Assembly: GCA_948852945.1 (NCBI GenBank)
Contig: CAQPBJ010000005.1
Span: 1 to 64,000 of the forward strand
Direction: 5' to 3'
Source: an uncultured Clostridia bacterium
GTDB lineage: Bacteria > Bacillota > Clostridia > TANB77 > CAG-508
Length of the DNA: 64,000 nt
Each line of letters begins with the position of its first letter. The first letter of the stretch is position 1. The position numbers and the translations under genes are program-made. A model generated the notes under the pieces. The model searched no databases, was not told where the DNA came from, and saw only the letters and a list, made by a program, of their open reading frames with translations. Shown piece after piece: positions 1 through 8,666 of this stretch.

Positions 1-41
1 GTTTAGATTATTTTAAATTTTACAAATGAGAGGTGATTATA

Positions 42-191
42 ATGATCGTTATGAACCATGATGGTGATTTGTTTGATGAGAGAAGAAAAAAAGATAGAAG
101 AAAAAATAATACTTCTGTTGCTTCAGACAGACGTTCTAGTGAAGACAGAAGAAAGGTTGATATTAATAAAGTAAAAAAAGATAATAAATAA
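42..191 (+). CDS. Small highly charged protein, 49 aa, unknown
   Basis: A 49-residue open frame starts at an ATG preceded by a good ribosome binding site (GAGGTGAT at 29-36) and runs straight into a terminator. The product is very basic and hydrophilic, with a twice-repeated arginine/aspartate pattern (ERRKKDRRK and later SEDRRK) and no membrane segment or cysteines. I do not recognise the family. The start signal, the terminator abutting its stop codon and the codon use argue that it is a real gene. It stands alone on the plus strand, convergent with the DUF1540 gene. Confidence 0.7.
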   Translation: MIVMNHDGDLFDERRKKDRRKNNTSVASDRRSSEDRRKVDINKVKKDNK

Positions 192-220
192 AGATGAAGC
201 TTTATAGCCTCATCTTTTTT
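191..220. terminator. Bidirectional rho-independent terminator
   Basis: The stem AAGATGA (191-197) pairs with TCATCTT (210-216), with an internal AGC/GCT pairing and a T-run on the plus side. It lies between the convergent genes 42-191 and 219-389 and probably serves both. Confidence 0.75.
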
Positions 221-389
221 ATTTGTGTGAACATTTATAGCTTCCGCAAATTGTTTCGTCTTTGCTTCTTGATGTGTTATCTGGGAATGGCTCGACTGTT
301 ATTTCGTCAAGTTTGCATGAACAATCTTCTATCCCATTATATTTACAGCTACATACTGTACATTTTATTTTTTGATTATTTTCTTCCAT
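219..389 (-). CDS. DUF1540 domain protein, 56 aa
   Basis: A 56-residue protein starting at ATG 389, seven or so bases after a perfect AGGAGGT site (394-402). It has the DUF1540 layout: KCTVCSCKYN near residues 9-18, a further CSC at about 23-25, and CGSYKC near the C-terminus. The regularly spaced cysteines suggest a small metal-binding or disulfide-stabilised fold; the function of this clostridial family is unknown. It ends in the shared terminator at 191-220. Confidence 0.85.
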   Translation of the reverse strand: MEENNQKIKCTVCSCKYNGIEDCSCKLDEITVEPFPDNTSRSKDETICGSYKCSHK

Positions 390-448
390 AAAAAGACCTC
401 CTTTTGGATTAATATTATTAGTATATCCAAAAAAGAGGTTTTTAATCT

Positions 449-1033
449 TTAAACTGCTGCTCTTCTGTGTATTATTGTTATTGGTTTTGGTGCTTCTATT
501 CTTCTTATTCTTGTTCTATATTTTCTTAATTTACCTTTATATATTAATTTTACATTTTTTAATGTTTTAAAATCTTCTGGTTTTATAACTTCAGGCAAGT
601 AATTTACGTCAATTCCGCCTTCTTCTATAGCTTTTTTGACGAATTCGGCACAATACATCGCATGTTCTCTTTGTATTCTTTTATTAAACATTACGCAAAA
701 TACACCTATAAAATTAAATTTATATTCTTTTCTTCTTTTATATAATTCGTGTGCGAATTTTTTTATTTCTACATATTGTCTATCAGTTACTTCTAACTCA
801 TATACTGAAGCTTCTGTGTTTTTAAATCTTTTGTAAGTTCCTGTAGTTAATGATTCTTTTATGAATCCTCCGATAAAAGCATTATAAGTATATAGTCTTC
901 CGAAGGAATACATGTCTTCTAGTTCTTCATCGAAAGCAAGTGATACGTGCGAATAATCTTTTTTAGTATATAATTTAATAAAGTTTGATAGCAATGTGCC
1001 TGTATGTGTTAAAGTGATATATATCTTTTGCAT
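449..1033 (-). CDS. Permuted NlpC/P60 (YiiX/C92-like) papain-fold protein
   Basis: A 194-residue protein without a signal peptide. The N-terminus resembles permuted papain-like YiiX/YaeF enzymes: YITLTHTGTLLS at the start, a catalytic-type histidine in SHVSLAF (about residues 28-34) and a cysteine in MYCAEFVK (about 127-133), in the histidine-before-cysteine order expected for the permuted fold. Family members are thought to hydrolyse amide or thioester bonds in lipids or cell wall, but the substrate here cannot be inferred. The C-terminal 30 residues are strongly basic. It is a single-gene unit with a good AGGAG site. Confidence 0.75.
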   Translation of the reverse strand: MQKIYITLTHTGTLLSNFIKLYTKKDYSHVSLAFDEELEDMYSFGRLYTYNAFIGGFIKESLTTGTYKRFKNTEASVYELEVTDRQYVEIKKFAHELYKRRKEYKFNFIGVFCVMFNKRIQREHAMYCAEFVKKAIEEGGIDVNYLPEVIKPEDFKTLKNVKLIYKGKLRKYRTRIRRIEAPKPITIIHRRAAV

Positions 1034-1165
1034 TTAAGTCTCCTTTCGTCTATCAATATTAATTATAACTTTTGACTTATAAATTGTAAATATTTTTTTT
1101 TAATTTTTCGTATCCTTTTACTTACAATTTTGTAAGTTTTAACCTAAAATATTCTATATTTATTT

Positions 1166-1768
1166 TTAATATATCATTTTTCTAGCTTCTTTTAGATTTT
1201 CTATTATTTGTTTTTCGTAATTTTCTTTTTGATTGTACTTTTCAAAAATTATTTTTTTGATTTCATTTTGTTTTTCTTTTGAAAGCGTTTTCCATTTTGT
1301 TTGAATTTCTTCTATAAATTCTATCCATTTTAAATAAATGTTTTTGTTTCTTTTATATATTTTATTGTTTCCGTTTAACCACTTATTTACACTAGTTTTT
1401 TTATTTTCGTCTACTGGACATGTATGCATATTTATGAATAAGTCTTTTTCTACATCTATTGGCATTAATGGAAACATTATACATTGAATTGGTTTTACTT
1501 TATGTATTTTGCATTTAAAGGTTTTATCATCATTTAGAATACATCTTCTTTCTTCTCCAATTCCTTTTAGTGCAATTTCTGGCTCTTCTTCTTTTACTTC
1601 ATAAGTATATTTTTCTAAAAATTCTTTTATTTCAATTTTTAAAAATTTGCTTATTTCTAATACATTTATTGGAGTTAGTTTTATATCTCCTCTATATTTA
1701 CAGCATCTGTCACATATTTTGCAACTTAAATTTGTTTTTGACTTCATTGTTAATATTTCTTTTTCCAT
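1166..1768 (-). CDS. YkgJ-family cysteine-cluster protein
   Basis: A 200-residue protein with the YkgJ/CxxCxxCC signature: CKICDRCC near residues 16-23, then C-x7-C (RRCILNDDKTFKC) and CIMFPLMP around 80-105, followed by a further Cys at about 117. These cysteines are predicted to bind zinc or an iron-sulfur cluster. The C-terminal 70 residues are lysine-rich and probably helical. The start is supported by an AGAGG site five bases upstream of the ATG. Cellular role unknown. Confidence 0.8.
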   Translation of the reverse strand: MEKEILTMKSKTNLSCKICDRCCKYRGDIKLTPINVLEISKFLKIEIKEFLEKYTYEVKEEEPEIALKGIGEERRCILNDDKTFKCKIHKVKPIQCIMFPLMPIDVEKDLFINMHTCPVDENKKTSVNKWLNGNNKIYKRNKNIYLKWIEFIEEIQTKWKTLSKEKQNEIKKIIFEKYNQKENYEKQIIENLKEARKMIY

Positions 1769-1797
1769 TAGTACCTCTTGATTTTATATAAAACGAA

Positions 1798-1842
1798 AAC
1801 AGGCCTCAAACTTTTTACGGTCTGAGGTCTGTTTTACTTTTG
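1798..1842. terminator. Bidirectional terminator after the GC-rich gene
   Basis: A strong hairpin, AGGCCTCA (about 1801-1808) with CTGAGGTCT (about 1825-1833), flanked by A/T runs on both sides. It ends transcription of the minus-strand gene 1869-2231. Confidence 0.75.
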
Positions 1843-1868
1843 GCATAGCTTACATGCTACTTGTTTTC

Positions 1869-2231
1869 TTACTTGAGGAACGGCAAATCGAAATTGTACG
1901 CCACTTTGGTTGCGTGATACGGCTGAATCTGCGTGATCTCCAAAAAGTCACTGCACAAGATTGCTCTGCCGTATTTCAGGCATTTCTCCTTGTTGGGAAC
2001 CGGATCGTCGATGCGGTGTGTTTCGCCGTGCCTTTCGAGGAGATATTCACCGTCAACTACAAACTCGGTAAGTTTGTCTTCTTTGTGCAGTTCACAGTAT
2101 AATTGCCGCAGTAGCGACACCTCCTGAAGCGCCGTTTCCGGCTTTTCCTCGAACATCATGTTGATGCCATCCCGCGTATCAAAATACATTCGCGGAGTTT
2201 TCAGTAACCATTCCTGCTGTTTTGCTGTCAT
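1869..2231 (-). CDS. GC-rich orphan gene, unknown function
   Basis: A 120-residue soluble protein with no family I recognise. Its base composition and codon use differ sharply from the neighbours: CTG, GCC, GTG and CCG codons are common, and arginine is encoded by CGG in frame twice (codons 20 and 42), something I found in no AT-rich gene here outside frameshift sites. It has a good AGGAGG site and its own terminator. It looks like a recently acquired cassette. If CGG forces a +1 shift in this organism, the product would be truncated at codon 20; if it is expressed full length, CGG must be readable as arginine. Confidence 0.65.
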   Translation of the reverse strand: MTAKQQEWLLKTPRMYFDTRDGINMMFEEKPETALQEVSLLRQLYCELHKEDKLTEFVVDGEYLLERHGETHRIDDPVPNKEKCLKYGRAILCSDFLEITQIQPYHATKVAYNFDLPFLK

Positions 2232-2371
2232 ATTTTATCCTCCTGCTTAGGAAATGTGTTTTTCGCAATATCTTTAATTTATGATACCTTGAAAAACATT
2301 TGCCATTGGTTTACTCTTTTATTATACCTCATTTTGTAATATTTTTCAATTCTTTTATCGTTTTATGTTTA

Positions 2372-2680
2372 CTAAAGTTGTATTGTGTAATTTTCTGTTT
2401 CTATTTTTTCTGATAAAAATTCTTGTAGTTTTTCTGGATTTTTAATTAATTCTTCTTTTTGAACTTTTGATAGATGTTTTATCCAATATTCTAATTTTGA
2501 TGCAAAAACTCTGTTTTCTGATTTCCATGCTCTTTCTAATCTGATTGCTGTGTGTTTTTTCGTATATTTTGCACATTTTTCGTCTTTAGTAAAATGTTCT
2601 TGCATTCTTTTTTCTAAATTTGTTGTTATTCCTGTATATATTGAATTATCTTTACATCTTATCATATATGTGTAGTACAT
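2372..2680 (-). CDS. GIY-YIG domain protein (YhbQ/UPF0213-like)
   Basis: A 102-residue single-domain GIY-YIG protein. It begins YYTYMIRCKDNSIYTGIT, which carries the GIY-YIG-type strand pair, followed by NLEKRMQEH with the conserved arginine and histidine, and LEYWIKHLSK with the glutamate typical of the fold. Stand-alone members are putative structure-specific or repair nucleases; the biological substrate is not known. It lies 10 bp downstream of the DUF4097 gene and may be co-transcribed with it. Confidence 0.85.
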   Translation of the reverse strand: MYYTYMIRCKDNSIYTGITTNLEKRMQEHFTKDEKCAKYTKKHTAIRLERAWKSENRVFASKLEYWIKHLSKVQKEELIKNPEKLQEFLSEKIETENYTIQL

Positions 2681-2690
2681 TTATTTTCTC

Positions 2691-3473
2691 CTAATTTTCT
2701 ACTTTTATGTCTCCACAGTCTACATCTATTTTTAATGTTACTTCTGATTGTCTGCTATTATTTTTTATCTTTTCATCTCCTAAATCACAGTGTGCATCTA
2801 TAAAAATATCGTTTGTTTCTCCAATTTTTACATCACCTAAGTCATTTTCTATTTTTGAGTTTTCTGCCAATGTTACTTTTTCTATTTTTATATCTCCACA
2901 ATTTGATTTTATTTTAAGGTGGTTTAGTACTTCTTCTATTTTAGTTTCTCCTAAATCATTTTCAATTTCTACATTTTTGACTTTTCCTAAATTTATGTCT
3001 CCACAATTTTGTTCTATTTTAATATTTGCTTTTTCTAAACTTATTACTTCTATATCTCCTAAATCGCTATCTATTTCTATGTCTTTTTCATACTCTTTAG
3101 GAATGTATACTATTATATCATTTAGTCTTATGTTAAAACCAAATATATGACTTTTTTGTGTTGATTCTATTTTTAAAGTGTTTGCGCTTTGTTCTACATT
3201 TATTTTGTTTTCTTTTTCTCCATATACAACCACTCTAATTTGGTTGTCATCACTTTCTTCAAATTTTATATCTCCAGCTGAAGATTTTATTGATATTTTT
3301 TCTATTTTTTCTGTTTCATATTTTTCATCATGTACAATATTTTTGCTTTTGCCTCTCAAAAATCCCATAAAACTAATTTTCCCACTTATTCCTAGACATA
3401 AAATTCTTACTAGTAAAACAACTATTATTAAAAGTAATATAATCATTGTAATTATTAATCCTTTATTTTTCAT
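2691..3473 (-). CDS. Membrane-anchored DUF4097 beta-repeat protein
   Basis: A 260-residue protein with one N-terminal membrane helix (about residues 7-28) followed by a repetitive beta-strand domain in which IENDLGD / IKSNCGDIKI-like units recur, the DUF4097 adhesin-like repeat. I start it at ATG 3473, eight bases after AGGAGG; a longer version would put this site inside the gene. The start overlaps the stop of the upstream XRE regulator by 11 bp, so the two are translationally coupled. This pairing is common in Firmicutes and suggests envelope-stress sensing with the regulator as partner. Confidence 0.85.
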   Translation of the reverse strand: MKNKGLIITMIILLLIIVVLLVRILCLGISGKISFMGFLRGKSKNIVHDEKYETEKIEKISIKSSAGDIKFEESDDNQIRVVVYGEKENKINVEQSANTLKIESTQKSHIFGFNIRLNDIIVYIPKEYEKDIEIDSDLGDIEVISLEKANIKIEQNCGDINLGKVKNVEIENDLGETKIEEVLNHLKIKSNCGDIKIEKVTLAENSKIENDLGDVKIGETNDIFIDAHCDLGDEKIKNNSRQSEVTLKIDVDCGDIKVEN

Positions 3474-4122
3474 TGTTTGTGTCCTCCTTTTCATTTAGCA
3501 TAAAGACTAATTTTACTATTTGGATAATTACTTCGTCTATAATAAAAATAACCCATGTTATGTGCCATGCCATAGTTGCAAAACTGATTATAAAATACAT
3601 AATCACTCCTAATATTTCAATTATGTTTTTAATTTGTTTTACTATTTTGTCTTCTTTTTCCTCTTTCTTTGTTTTTTCAAATTTAGGTACAGACATGTAG
3701 TGTTTTACTATTCTCGTAGTTGCTATACCTATAATAAATAAAAATATTGCTGAAGCTAGTATTGGGTTCATTCTTAGTACTGGTATTGCTACCATTATAA
3801 AAATTACTGATAGTATATATAAAAATACTGATGTACTTACTACTTCTGCTGATTTTATTTTTACTTCTTCTTTAGTAAGAGGTGCTTTATAATCCTTTCT
3901 GCTTTCTATATTTTCGTTTTCTTGTTTTTTTCCTGTTAATAGTTCTTCACTTGTTATTCCAAATAGTTCACATAATGGTATTATTTTATCAAAATCTGGA
4001 GTAGTTTGATTTGTTTCCCATTTTGATACTGTTTGTCTTGATACATTTAATCTTTCTGCAACTTCTTCTTGTGATAAGTTTTTTTCTTTTCTTAATTCAT
4101 ATAATTTTTCTCCAATGTTCAT
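3463..4122 (-). CDS. XRE-family regulator with C-terminal membrane segments
   Basis: A 219-residue protein. Residues 1-62 are a Cro/CI helix-turn-helix (LSQEEVAERLNVSRQTVSKWE), followed by a linker and four hydrophobic stretches (about 97-113, 118-136, 165-185, 188-207), giving a membrane-tethered DNA-binding protein. It is preceded by AAGGAAGG and overlaps the DUF4097 gene, forming a two-gene operon. The layout suggests regulation in response to a membrane or envelope signal; the target promoter is not evident. Confidence 0.85.
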   Translation of the reverse strand: MNIGEKLYELRKEKNLSQEEVAERLNVSRQTVSKWETNQTTPDFDKIIPLCELFGITSEELLTGKKQENENIESRKDYKAPLTKEEVKIKSAEVVSTSVFLYILSVIFIMVAIPVLRMNPILASAIFLFIIGIATTRIVKHYMSVPKFEKTKKEEKEDKIVKQIKNIIEILGVIMYFIISFATMAWHITWVIFIIDEVIIQIVKLVFMLNEKEDTNNEK

Positions 4123-4238
4123 TTTATTTTCCTTCCTTTCTTGTCAAATTATAACTTTTCACTTTGTTGCATTCTACCAATTTCAGTTTGAAATTTGTCA
4201 ACTAAATTTAACATTTGACTTTTTTCAAGTGTTTGAAG

Positions 4239-4718
4239 CTATATTTTTTGTTTTAAATTTTGTAATGTGTTGTTTATTTCTTTTTCAAAGATAGTGTTTT
4301 TTGCCAAATTGATAAACCATTCTTCAGTCTCTTTTATGTATTTTTCTATGAATTCTTCTGACCCATAATGCACTTCTCTTAAGTTGTGTAATCTGTCTGC
4401 TAGTTTTACGTTTCTAGCTAATTCATTTTCTTTTATTCTCTCTATATATTCTTTCATTATGTATCCTTCTTTTTTTGTAAGTAATTTTACTGCTGTTGCT
4501 GTTTCTTGGTCTGTCATTTTTTGGATTTCTTCATAGGTAGTACTTGTGTCTTCTAATAAATCGTGAAATAGTCCTACTATTTGGTATTTTTTTGGAAAGC
4601 CTTTTTGTTTTAAGATATTGCTTACTTCTAATGGATGTGTGTAATATGGTGTGCCTTGTTTTCTTGTTTGTCCTTTATGTCTTTCTTTCATAAATTTTAC
4701 AGCATCTTCTATTTCCAT
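4239..4718 (-). CDS. Stand-alone HD hydrolase of the RelA/SpoT (MESH1-like) type
   Basis: A 159-residue protein consisting of just the HD domain of the RelA/SpoT family: YYTHPLEV (His, about 23-29), LFHDLLEDT (HD plus ED, about 50-58) and KLADRLHNLREV (about 100-111). There is no synthetase domain, so if active it would degrade (p)ppGpp or a related nucleotide pyrophosphate, with Mn2+ bound by the H/HD/D residues. It lies 16 bp downstream of the alpha/beta hydrolase gene on the same strand. Confidence 0.8.
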   Translation of the reverse strand: MEIEDAVKFMKERHKGQTRKQGTPYYTHPLEVSNILKQKGFPKKYQIVGLFHDLLEDTSTTYEEIQKMTDQETATAVKLLTKKEGYIMKEYIERIKENELARNVKLADRLHNLREVHYGSEEFIEKYIKETEEWFINLAKNTIFEKEINNTLQNLKQKI

Positions 4719-4734
4719 ATTTTTCTCCTTTTAA

Positions 4735-6106
4735 TTAATTTGTTTTTTGTTCTTCAATTTCTTTTTCTTGTATAGTTAAACTACCTATTGCTTCTATTGC
4801 ATTTTCTCTTTCTACTGCAACGTCTCTATTGCTCGCTAATGTTTGTATTGTTTCTGAATTTAATAGTTTGCTTTCTTTGCTTAATTGATATTCTTTTGCT
4901 AATCCTCTTAATGCTTGTTCTTTATTTTCTCTATCTCCAGCTCCTTTGTCATATATAATTTTTTGCGATGTTTGTCTATATAGGCTTGCTACAGTACTAT
5001 TAGATTTTTGTGCATATTCTTCTAGTGCTTTTGTGTTTTCTAATAGTTCTCCTGCCTTTTGACTTCCTTCTTTTTCGAAGTTTGTACCGTTCTCAAATTG
5101 TGCATTTCTTAAATCTTGTGCTTGGATAGGTGAATGACAGTCTTTCGCATATGTTAAAAATCTTATATCTAGTCCTGATTTTTCATATTGTTCTAGTACA
5201 TTTTGTAATCTTTCATATACACTTAAATTCATATCACTTTGATAATCATTGTTATATATTGTTTTGTACTCGTCTGCTATTTCTTTTGGTGCAAACCTTT
5301 CTCCTGTTCCAGACCTTCCATCCATTCTAATTCCATAATTATCATCTCTTATTCCGTCTAAGTTAGGATCTATATGTTCATATTCTCCTATATAAAATCT
5401 AAATGCTATTCTGTTAAACTCTTCTTCGTTAAATTCCTTTCCAAATAATTCTTGAAAATCTTGGATTCCAAAAGGATATTTTAGCTGTCTAGCATTTTCT
5501 CCTATTGGAGTTGGAATTTCATCTGCATTTCCTCCTATAATTAGATTATCTACTTGTTCTGGATGTATCATTGCAAACCTCATTGCTGGTAAGCCCATTG
5601 CTGAATGCCCAAAGAAATTAGTTTTTGAATCTAATTTATATGAGTTAGTTACAGCATGTATCATTTTTGACATTTGATTATCTAATCTATAATATGGATT
5701 ATCTTGATTTAATTGAGTAAAACATTCTCTTTGCAAAGCATCCATTGTAAAGCTTTGTTCGCCATTTTGTAAAGTTTTTTCTAATCTTTTTTCATTTGGT
5801 AATAGTGGTAGTAATATAACTTGTCCGTTCTATGCCTAATCCATTTAATACTTCGTCAATGTTTTCATTAGTTATAACTCTTTTGGCAGCATCTTCAACT
5901 GTCGATACTGTTTGCTCTTCTCCTGTTTTTGGATTTTTTATACTGCTTTGACATTTATCAAATTGTATCATAGTGAGAAGTTTATTGGTTTTTATGCCTT
6001 CTTTAGGAAGTGCTAAAATTCCGCCAATATTAACACCTTCTATGTCTTCTGGTTCAATACATATGAATTTATATTTGCTATCATTATTATTTTCTATTTC
6101 TTTCAT
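4735..6106 (-). CDS. Alpha/beta hydrolase with +1 frameshift at CGG
   Basis: The zero frame runs from ATG 6106 to a stop at 5792; a second frame covers 5745-4735. They join if one base is skipped at the in-frame CGG (5827-5825, codon 94): the protein then reads GLGIE, then GQVILLPLLPNEK, and continues into the nucleophile elbow GHSAMG. The total length is 3n+1, giving about 456 residues. Residues 280-456 are helical and Glu/Lys-rich. A separate translation start at 5745 is unconvincing because it would remove the strand before the elbow. Substrate unknown. It is one of nine genes here with the same CGG-linked break; a simple pseudogene is the alternative. Confidence 0.8.
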
Positions 6107-6169
6107 TAAATTCTCCGTTTCTTTTATGTAAAAATTATATCATTCATATTTTTTCTTTACAACAAAAAA

Positions 6170-6203
6170 TAAAAGGTAATATTAAAAAATATTACCTTTT
6201 TAT
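6170..6203 (-). terminator. Terminator after the Nudix gene
   Basis: The inverted repeat AAGGTAATATT / AATATTACCTT followed by a T-rich tail on the minus strand, immediately after the stop at 6205. Confidence 0.75.
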
Positions 6204-6204
6204 T

Positions 6205-6714
6205 TTATAATTTGTTTATATATTCTTTTATCTTTTCTCTTACATATTCCCATCTTTCTTTTATAAACATATCGTTATTAAATATTTCTTCTATTTCATC
6301 AAAAGTAGCAAATTTTACTTCTGATACTTCATCTTCTTGCATAACTATTTTATTTAAATCGATATCTTGTTTTATTAGATATTCTTCTGTCCATATATTG
6401 TCTGTTTTATATCTTGCTAGTTTAATTGCATTTTCTACATTAAGCTTTATTCCTAATTCTTCTAGTGTTTCTCTTTGTATTGCTTCTAGCACTGTTTCTC
6501 CCTTTATTACAGAACCACCTGTCATTGCCCATACATTTGGTTCTAATCTCTTTTTTGGTGACCTTTTTTGAATTAATAGTTTATTTTCTGAATTTATTAT
6601 CCATGCATCTACACCTTGATGATATATACCTTCTTCCCATACTTTTTTATCGCCTTTACACATTGTTTCTCCAGTTATATTTCCGTTTTCATCTAATATA
6701 TCCCAGATTTCCAT
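6205..6714 (-). CDS. Nudix hydrolase
   Basis: A 169-residue protein with a full Nudix box at about residues 66-88 (G-x5-E-x7-R-E-x2-E-E-x-G: GGSVIKGE, then QRETLEELGI). The N-terminus MEIWDILDENGN is typical of the clade annotated as isopentenyl-diphosphate isomerase-like or general Nudix proteins in Clostridia. It is predicted to hydrolyse a nucleoside diphosphate derivative using Mg2+; the substrate is not determinable. It lies 21 bp downstream of the histidine phosphatase gene, probably in one transcript. Confidence 0.85.
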   Translation of the reverse strand: MEIWDILDENGNITGETMCKGDKKVWEEGIYHQGVDAWIINSENKLLIQKRSPKKRLEPNVWAMTGGSVIKGETVLEAIQRETLEELGIKLNVENAIKLARYKTDNIWTEEYLIKQDIDLNKIVMQEDEVSEVKFATFDEIEEIFNNDMFIKERWEYVREKIKEYINKL

Positions 6715-6735
6715 TTATTTCTCCCTTTTAAAAGT

Positions 6736-7275
6736 TTATTTTATTATGTATTTCCATCCAGGTTGCCAAGCTTTTGTTTTTCTCCAGTCTTGGTCAATAG
6801 CCTCTTTCCATGTTTTTTCTTCAGTGATTACTTGAAATGCAAGCTGAGGTGCTTTATGCGCAACTATTGCTACATGTTTTTCATTATAATTTTCTAAAAG
6901 ATACTCGCAAAAACTTTTAATTCTTTTTTCAATATCTAACATGCATTCGCCATTTGGAAATTTTTCTGTTATGTGGTTCTCGTACTGTACTAAACTACTA
7001 TCTTTACCATTTAATTCTCCATAATTACATTCTCTTAGTCTATTATCTTGAATAATTTCTTTAACTCCTTCAAATGTGTATTTGGCTGAGTCAATTGCTC
7101 TTTGTAAATCTGAGCAAAATATAATATCAAATTGGTTTATATCTACTTGTTCTTTTAAAGCAATGCTTTGGTCTATTCCTTTTTGTGATAATTCTCCTGG
7201 TAACCATCCAGTGGATTTATGTTCTATATTATCTAAAGTTGTTCCATGTACAAAATATGTTATTTTAACTGACAT
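6736..7275 (-). CDS. Histidine phosphatase superfamily protein with altered RHG motif
   Basis: A 179-residue protein with the phosphoglycerate-mutase-like fold: TYFVHGTT at residues 6-13, CSDLQRAIDSAKYT (SxxxRAxxTA-type motif), a glutamate in RLRECNYGELNG, and VAHKAPQLAF for the second histidine. The canonical arginine of the RHG motif is valine here, so the phosphate pocket lacks a key residue and catalytic activity may be reduced or lost. The phosphohistidine and second histidine are present. It has a good AGGAG site. Confidence 0.75.
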   Translation of the reverse strand: MSVKITYFVHGTTLDNIEHKSTGWLPGELSQKGIDQSIALKEQVDINQFDIIFCSDLQRAIDSAKYTFEGVKEIIQDNRLRECNYGELNGKDSSLVQYENHITEKFPNGECMLDIEKRIKSFCEYLLENYNEKHVAIVAHKAPQLAFQVITEEKTWKEAIDQDWRKTKAWQPGWKYIIK

Positions 7276-7299
7276 TTTTGTCTCTCCTCAATATTTTTA

Positions 7300-8016
7300 T
7301 TAGTATGAATTGATTAGATTTCCATTTTTATATACATCTGTGCGTACTAGTTCTAAGTTACATTTGTAAATTTTTTCAATATATGATTTTGTTGTAGCAT
7401 CAAATTGTTCAACGACTGAATAATAAGTTAACTTGTTGTTTGAGTAATATTCTACTCTTAATAATGTTATATTATCATTTGCATATATAGTTGTTGTTCT
7501 ATCATACTGAATAGTTTGTGGTTTTGCTTCTGGCATAGTATTTACATTATTGTTTTCACTTACTTGTTGAACATTAGTAATTTGCTCATTATTATTTGAG
7601 TTTTCTATTTGGTAATTATTTATTTCTTGTTTAATTGTTTCACTATTATTGCTTGAATTTTCTGATGGAAGATTGTTGCTTTTTGGGTTAGTTGTTTGAT
7701 TATTGTTTTGTTTTTCAACTTGATGATTAATTATTTCTTGATTGTTTTCTGTATTATTATTATTATTATTATTTGTATTTTCTGTATCAACTATCTCTGC
7801 TACTGCTACTACTGCTGAGTTTTCTTCTTTGCTTTTTTCTTTATCGTCTACTAATACGTCTGTAGTAGTTTTTTCTTTGATATTAAGTGCTTGCGCTTTT
7901 TTTGTTTGTGCATTACGAAGATTAAATATTGTTTTAGTTGAAATACCTATTACTGTAATAGTTGCTACGGTTGCTATAAGTGCTATTATTAGTTTTTTTC
8001 TAAAAAATTTAATCAT
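7300..8016 (-). CDS. Membrane-anchored protein with asparagine-rich linker
   Basis: A 238-residue protein with an N-terminal membrane helix (about residues 8-30; FRKKLIIALIATV...). It is followed by a long low-complexity region rich in Asn, Glu and Gln (about 60-165), including runs of asparagine, then a folded C-terminal domain of about 75 residues (YDRTTTIYANDNITLLRVEYY...). It is predicted to be extracytoplasmic with a flexible stalk. No family recognised. Confidence 0.7.
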   Translation of the reverse strand: MIKFFRKKLIIALIATVATITVIGISTKTIFNLRNAQTKKAQALNIKEKTTTDVLVDDKEKSKEENSAVVAVAEIVDTENTNNNNNNNTENNQEIINHQVEKQNNNQTTNPKSNNLPSENSSNNSETIKQEINNYQIENSNNNEQITNVQQVSENNNVNTMPEAKPQTIQYDRTTTIYANDNITLLRVEYYSNNKLTYYSVVEQFDATTKSYIEKIYKCNLELVRTDVYKNGNLINSY

Positions 8017-8087
8017 GTTTACTTCCTCCTAATTTTGATTATTATAGCATATGTTTTAAATTAATGCTATATAATTATTAAAATAAA

Positions 8088-8118
8088 AGGTCCGCCTTTT
8101 TACGGGCGGATCTTTTAT
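8088..8118 (-). terminator. Terminator after the GC-rich gene 8130-8429
   Basis: AAGGTCCGCC pairs with GGGCGGATCTT; flanking T/A runs make it usable in both directions. It lies just below the stop codon at 8130. Confidence 0.75.
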
Positions 8119-8129
8119 CGCTTTTTAGT

Positions 8130-8429
8130 TTATCTTTTATACTTTGTTGCGCACATGCCTATGCACTGAGGTGTTTCGTACTCTTTGCTGCCCATTCTCC
8201 GTACACAGACGTACTTTGAATCTTCCCATCCAATTCTTTCATCATTTGTCTCTGATTCTTCATCTATTACGATGTCTTTTTCAGAAAACAATTTTTCATG
8301 CCCCTGCCAGCCATCATTCCATAATTCAACAATGTATTTTTTCATTTCTTCTACACTGCTGAATTCTTTGGCTTCTGCTAGAGCGTCTCCCAGGTCCATG
8401 CCTAGCCTGTGTGGTCTAAAGATAATCAT
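8130..8429 (-). CDS. GC-rich orphan gene, 99 aa, unknown
   Basis: A small soluble acidic protein (MIIFRPHRLGMDLGDALAEA...) with two C-terminal cysteines and no family I recognise. Codon use is richer in G and C than the neighbours, and arginine 77 is an in-frame CGG (8201-8199). It has a strong AAGGAGG site and an isolated transcription unit with its own terminator, like the GC-rich genes at 1869 and 56304. Probably imported. If CGG shifts +1, only the last 23 residues would change. Confidence 0.65.
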   Translation of the reverse strand: MIIFRPHRLGMDLGDALAEAKEFSSVEEMKKYIVELWNDGWQGHEKLFSEKDIVIDEESETNDERIGWEDSKYVCVRRMGSKEYETPQCIGMCATKYKR

Positions 8430-8530
8430 AGCGTTCCTCCTTTATGTTCTGGAGGTTTTACACAGCCCCTCCAGAAAAAAATAGTTTTTTCTCTGGTACT
8501 TTGCTGTGTAAAGTACTACAAGTATGTTTA
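8430..8530 (-). promoter_or_regulatory. Structured leader of gene 8130-8429
   Basis: Read on the minus strand, the leader contains CTGGAGG...CCTCCAG flanking the sequence GGCTGTGTAAAA, a second copy of the TTTACACAG segment about 45 bases upstream, and an AAAAAACTATTTTTTT stem. The CCTCCAG arm lies just upstream of the AAGGAGG ribosome binding site and could compete for pairing. It looks like a regulatory 5' UTR of unknown type; I do not recognise a known riboswitch. Confidence 0.4.
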
Positions 8531-8596
8531 TTATATCATTTTTAGCGCTATTATTCAATATTGGCTTCATGGTGTTTTGGATTAAACAAGTTTAAA

Positions 8597-8634
8597 AAAT
8601 TCTTATAGCTTTTAAATTCTATAAGAATTTTTTT
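8597..8634. terminator. Perfect 12-bp hairpin with T-tail
   Basis: AAATTCTTATAG (8597-8608) pairs with CTATAAGAATTT (8619-8630), followed by TTTT on the plus strand and A-rich on the other side. No gene reads into it from the left on the plus strand; it is part of the palindrome-rich gap. Confidence 0.6.
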
Positions 8635-8666
8635 AATGGTCGAAGTGTTATCACAGGAACAAAAGA

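Noticed and set aside
4735..6106. Two separate genes (5792-6106 and 4735-5745) instead of one
   Set aside because: The second frame lacks a ribosome site at its first ATG and would lose a core beta strand; joining at CGG gives a complete alpha/beta hydrolase of 3n+1 length.
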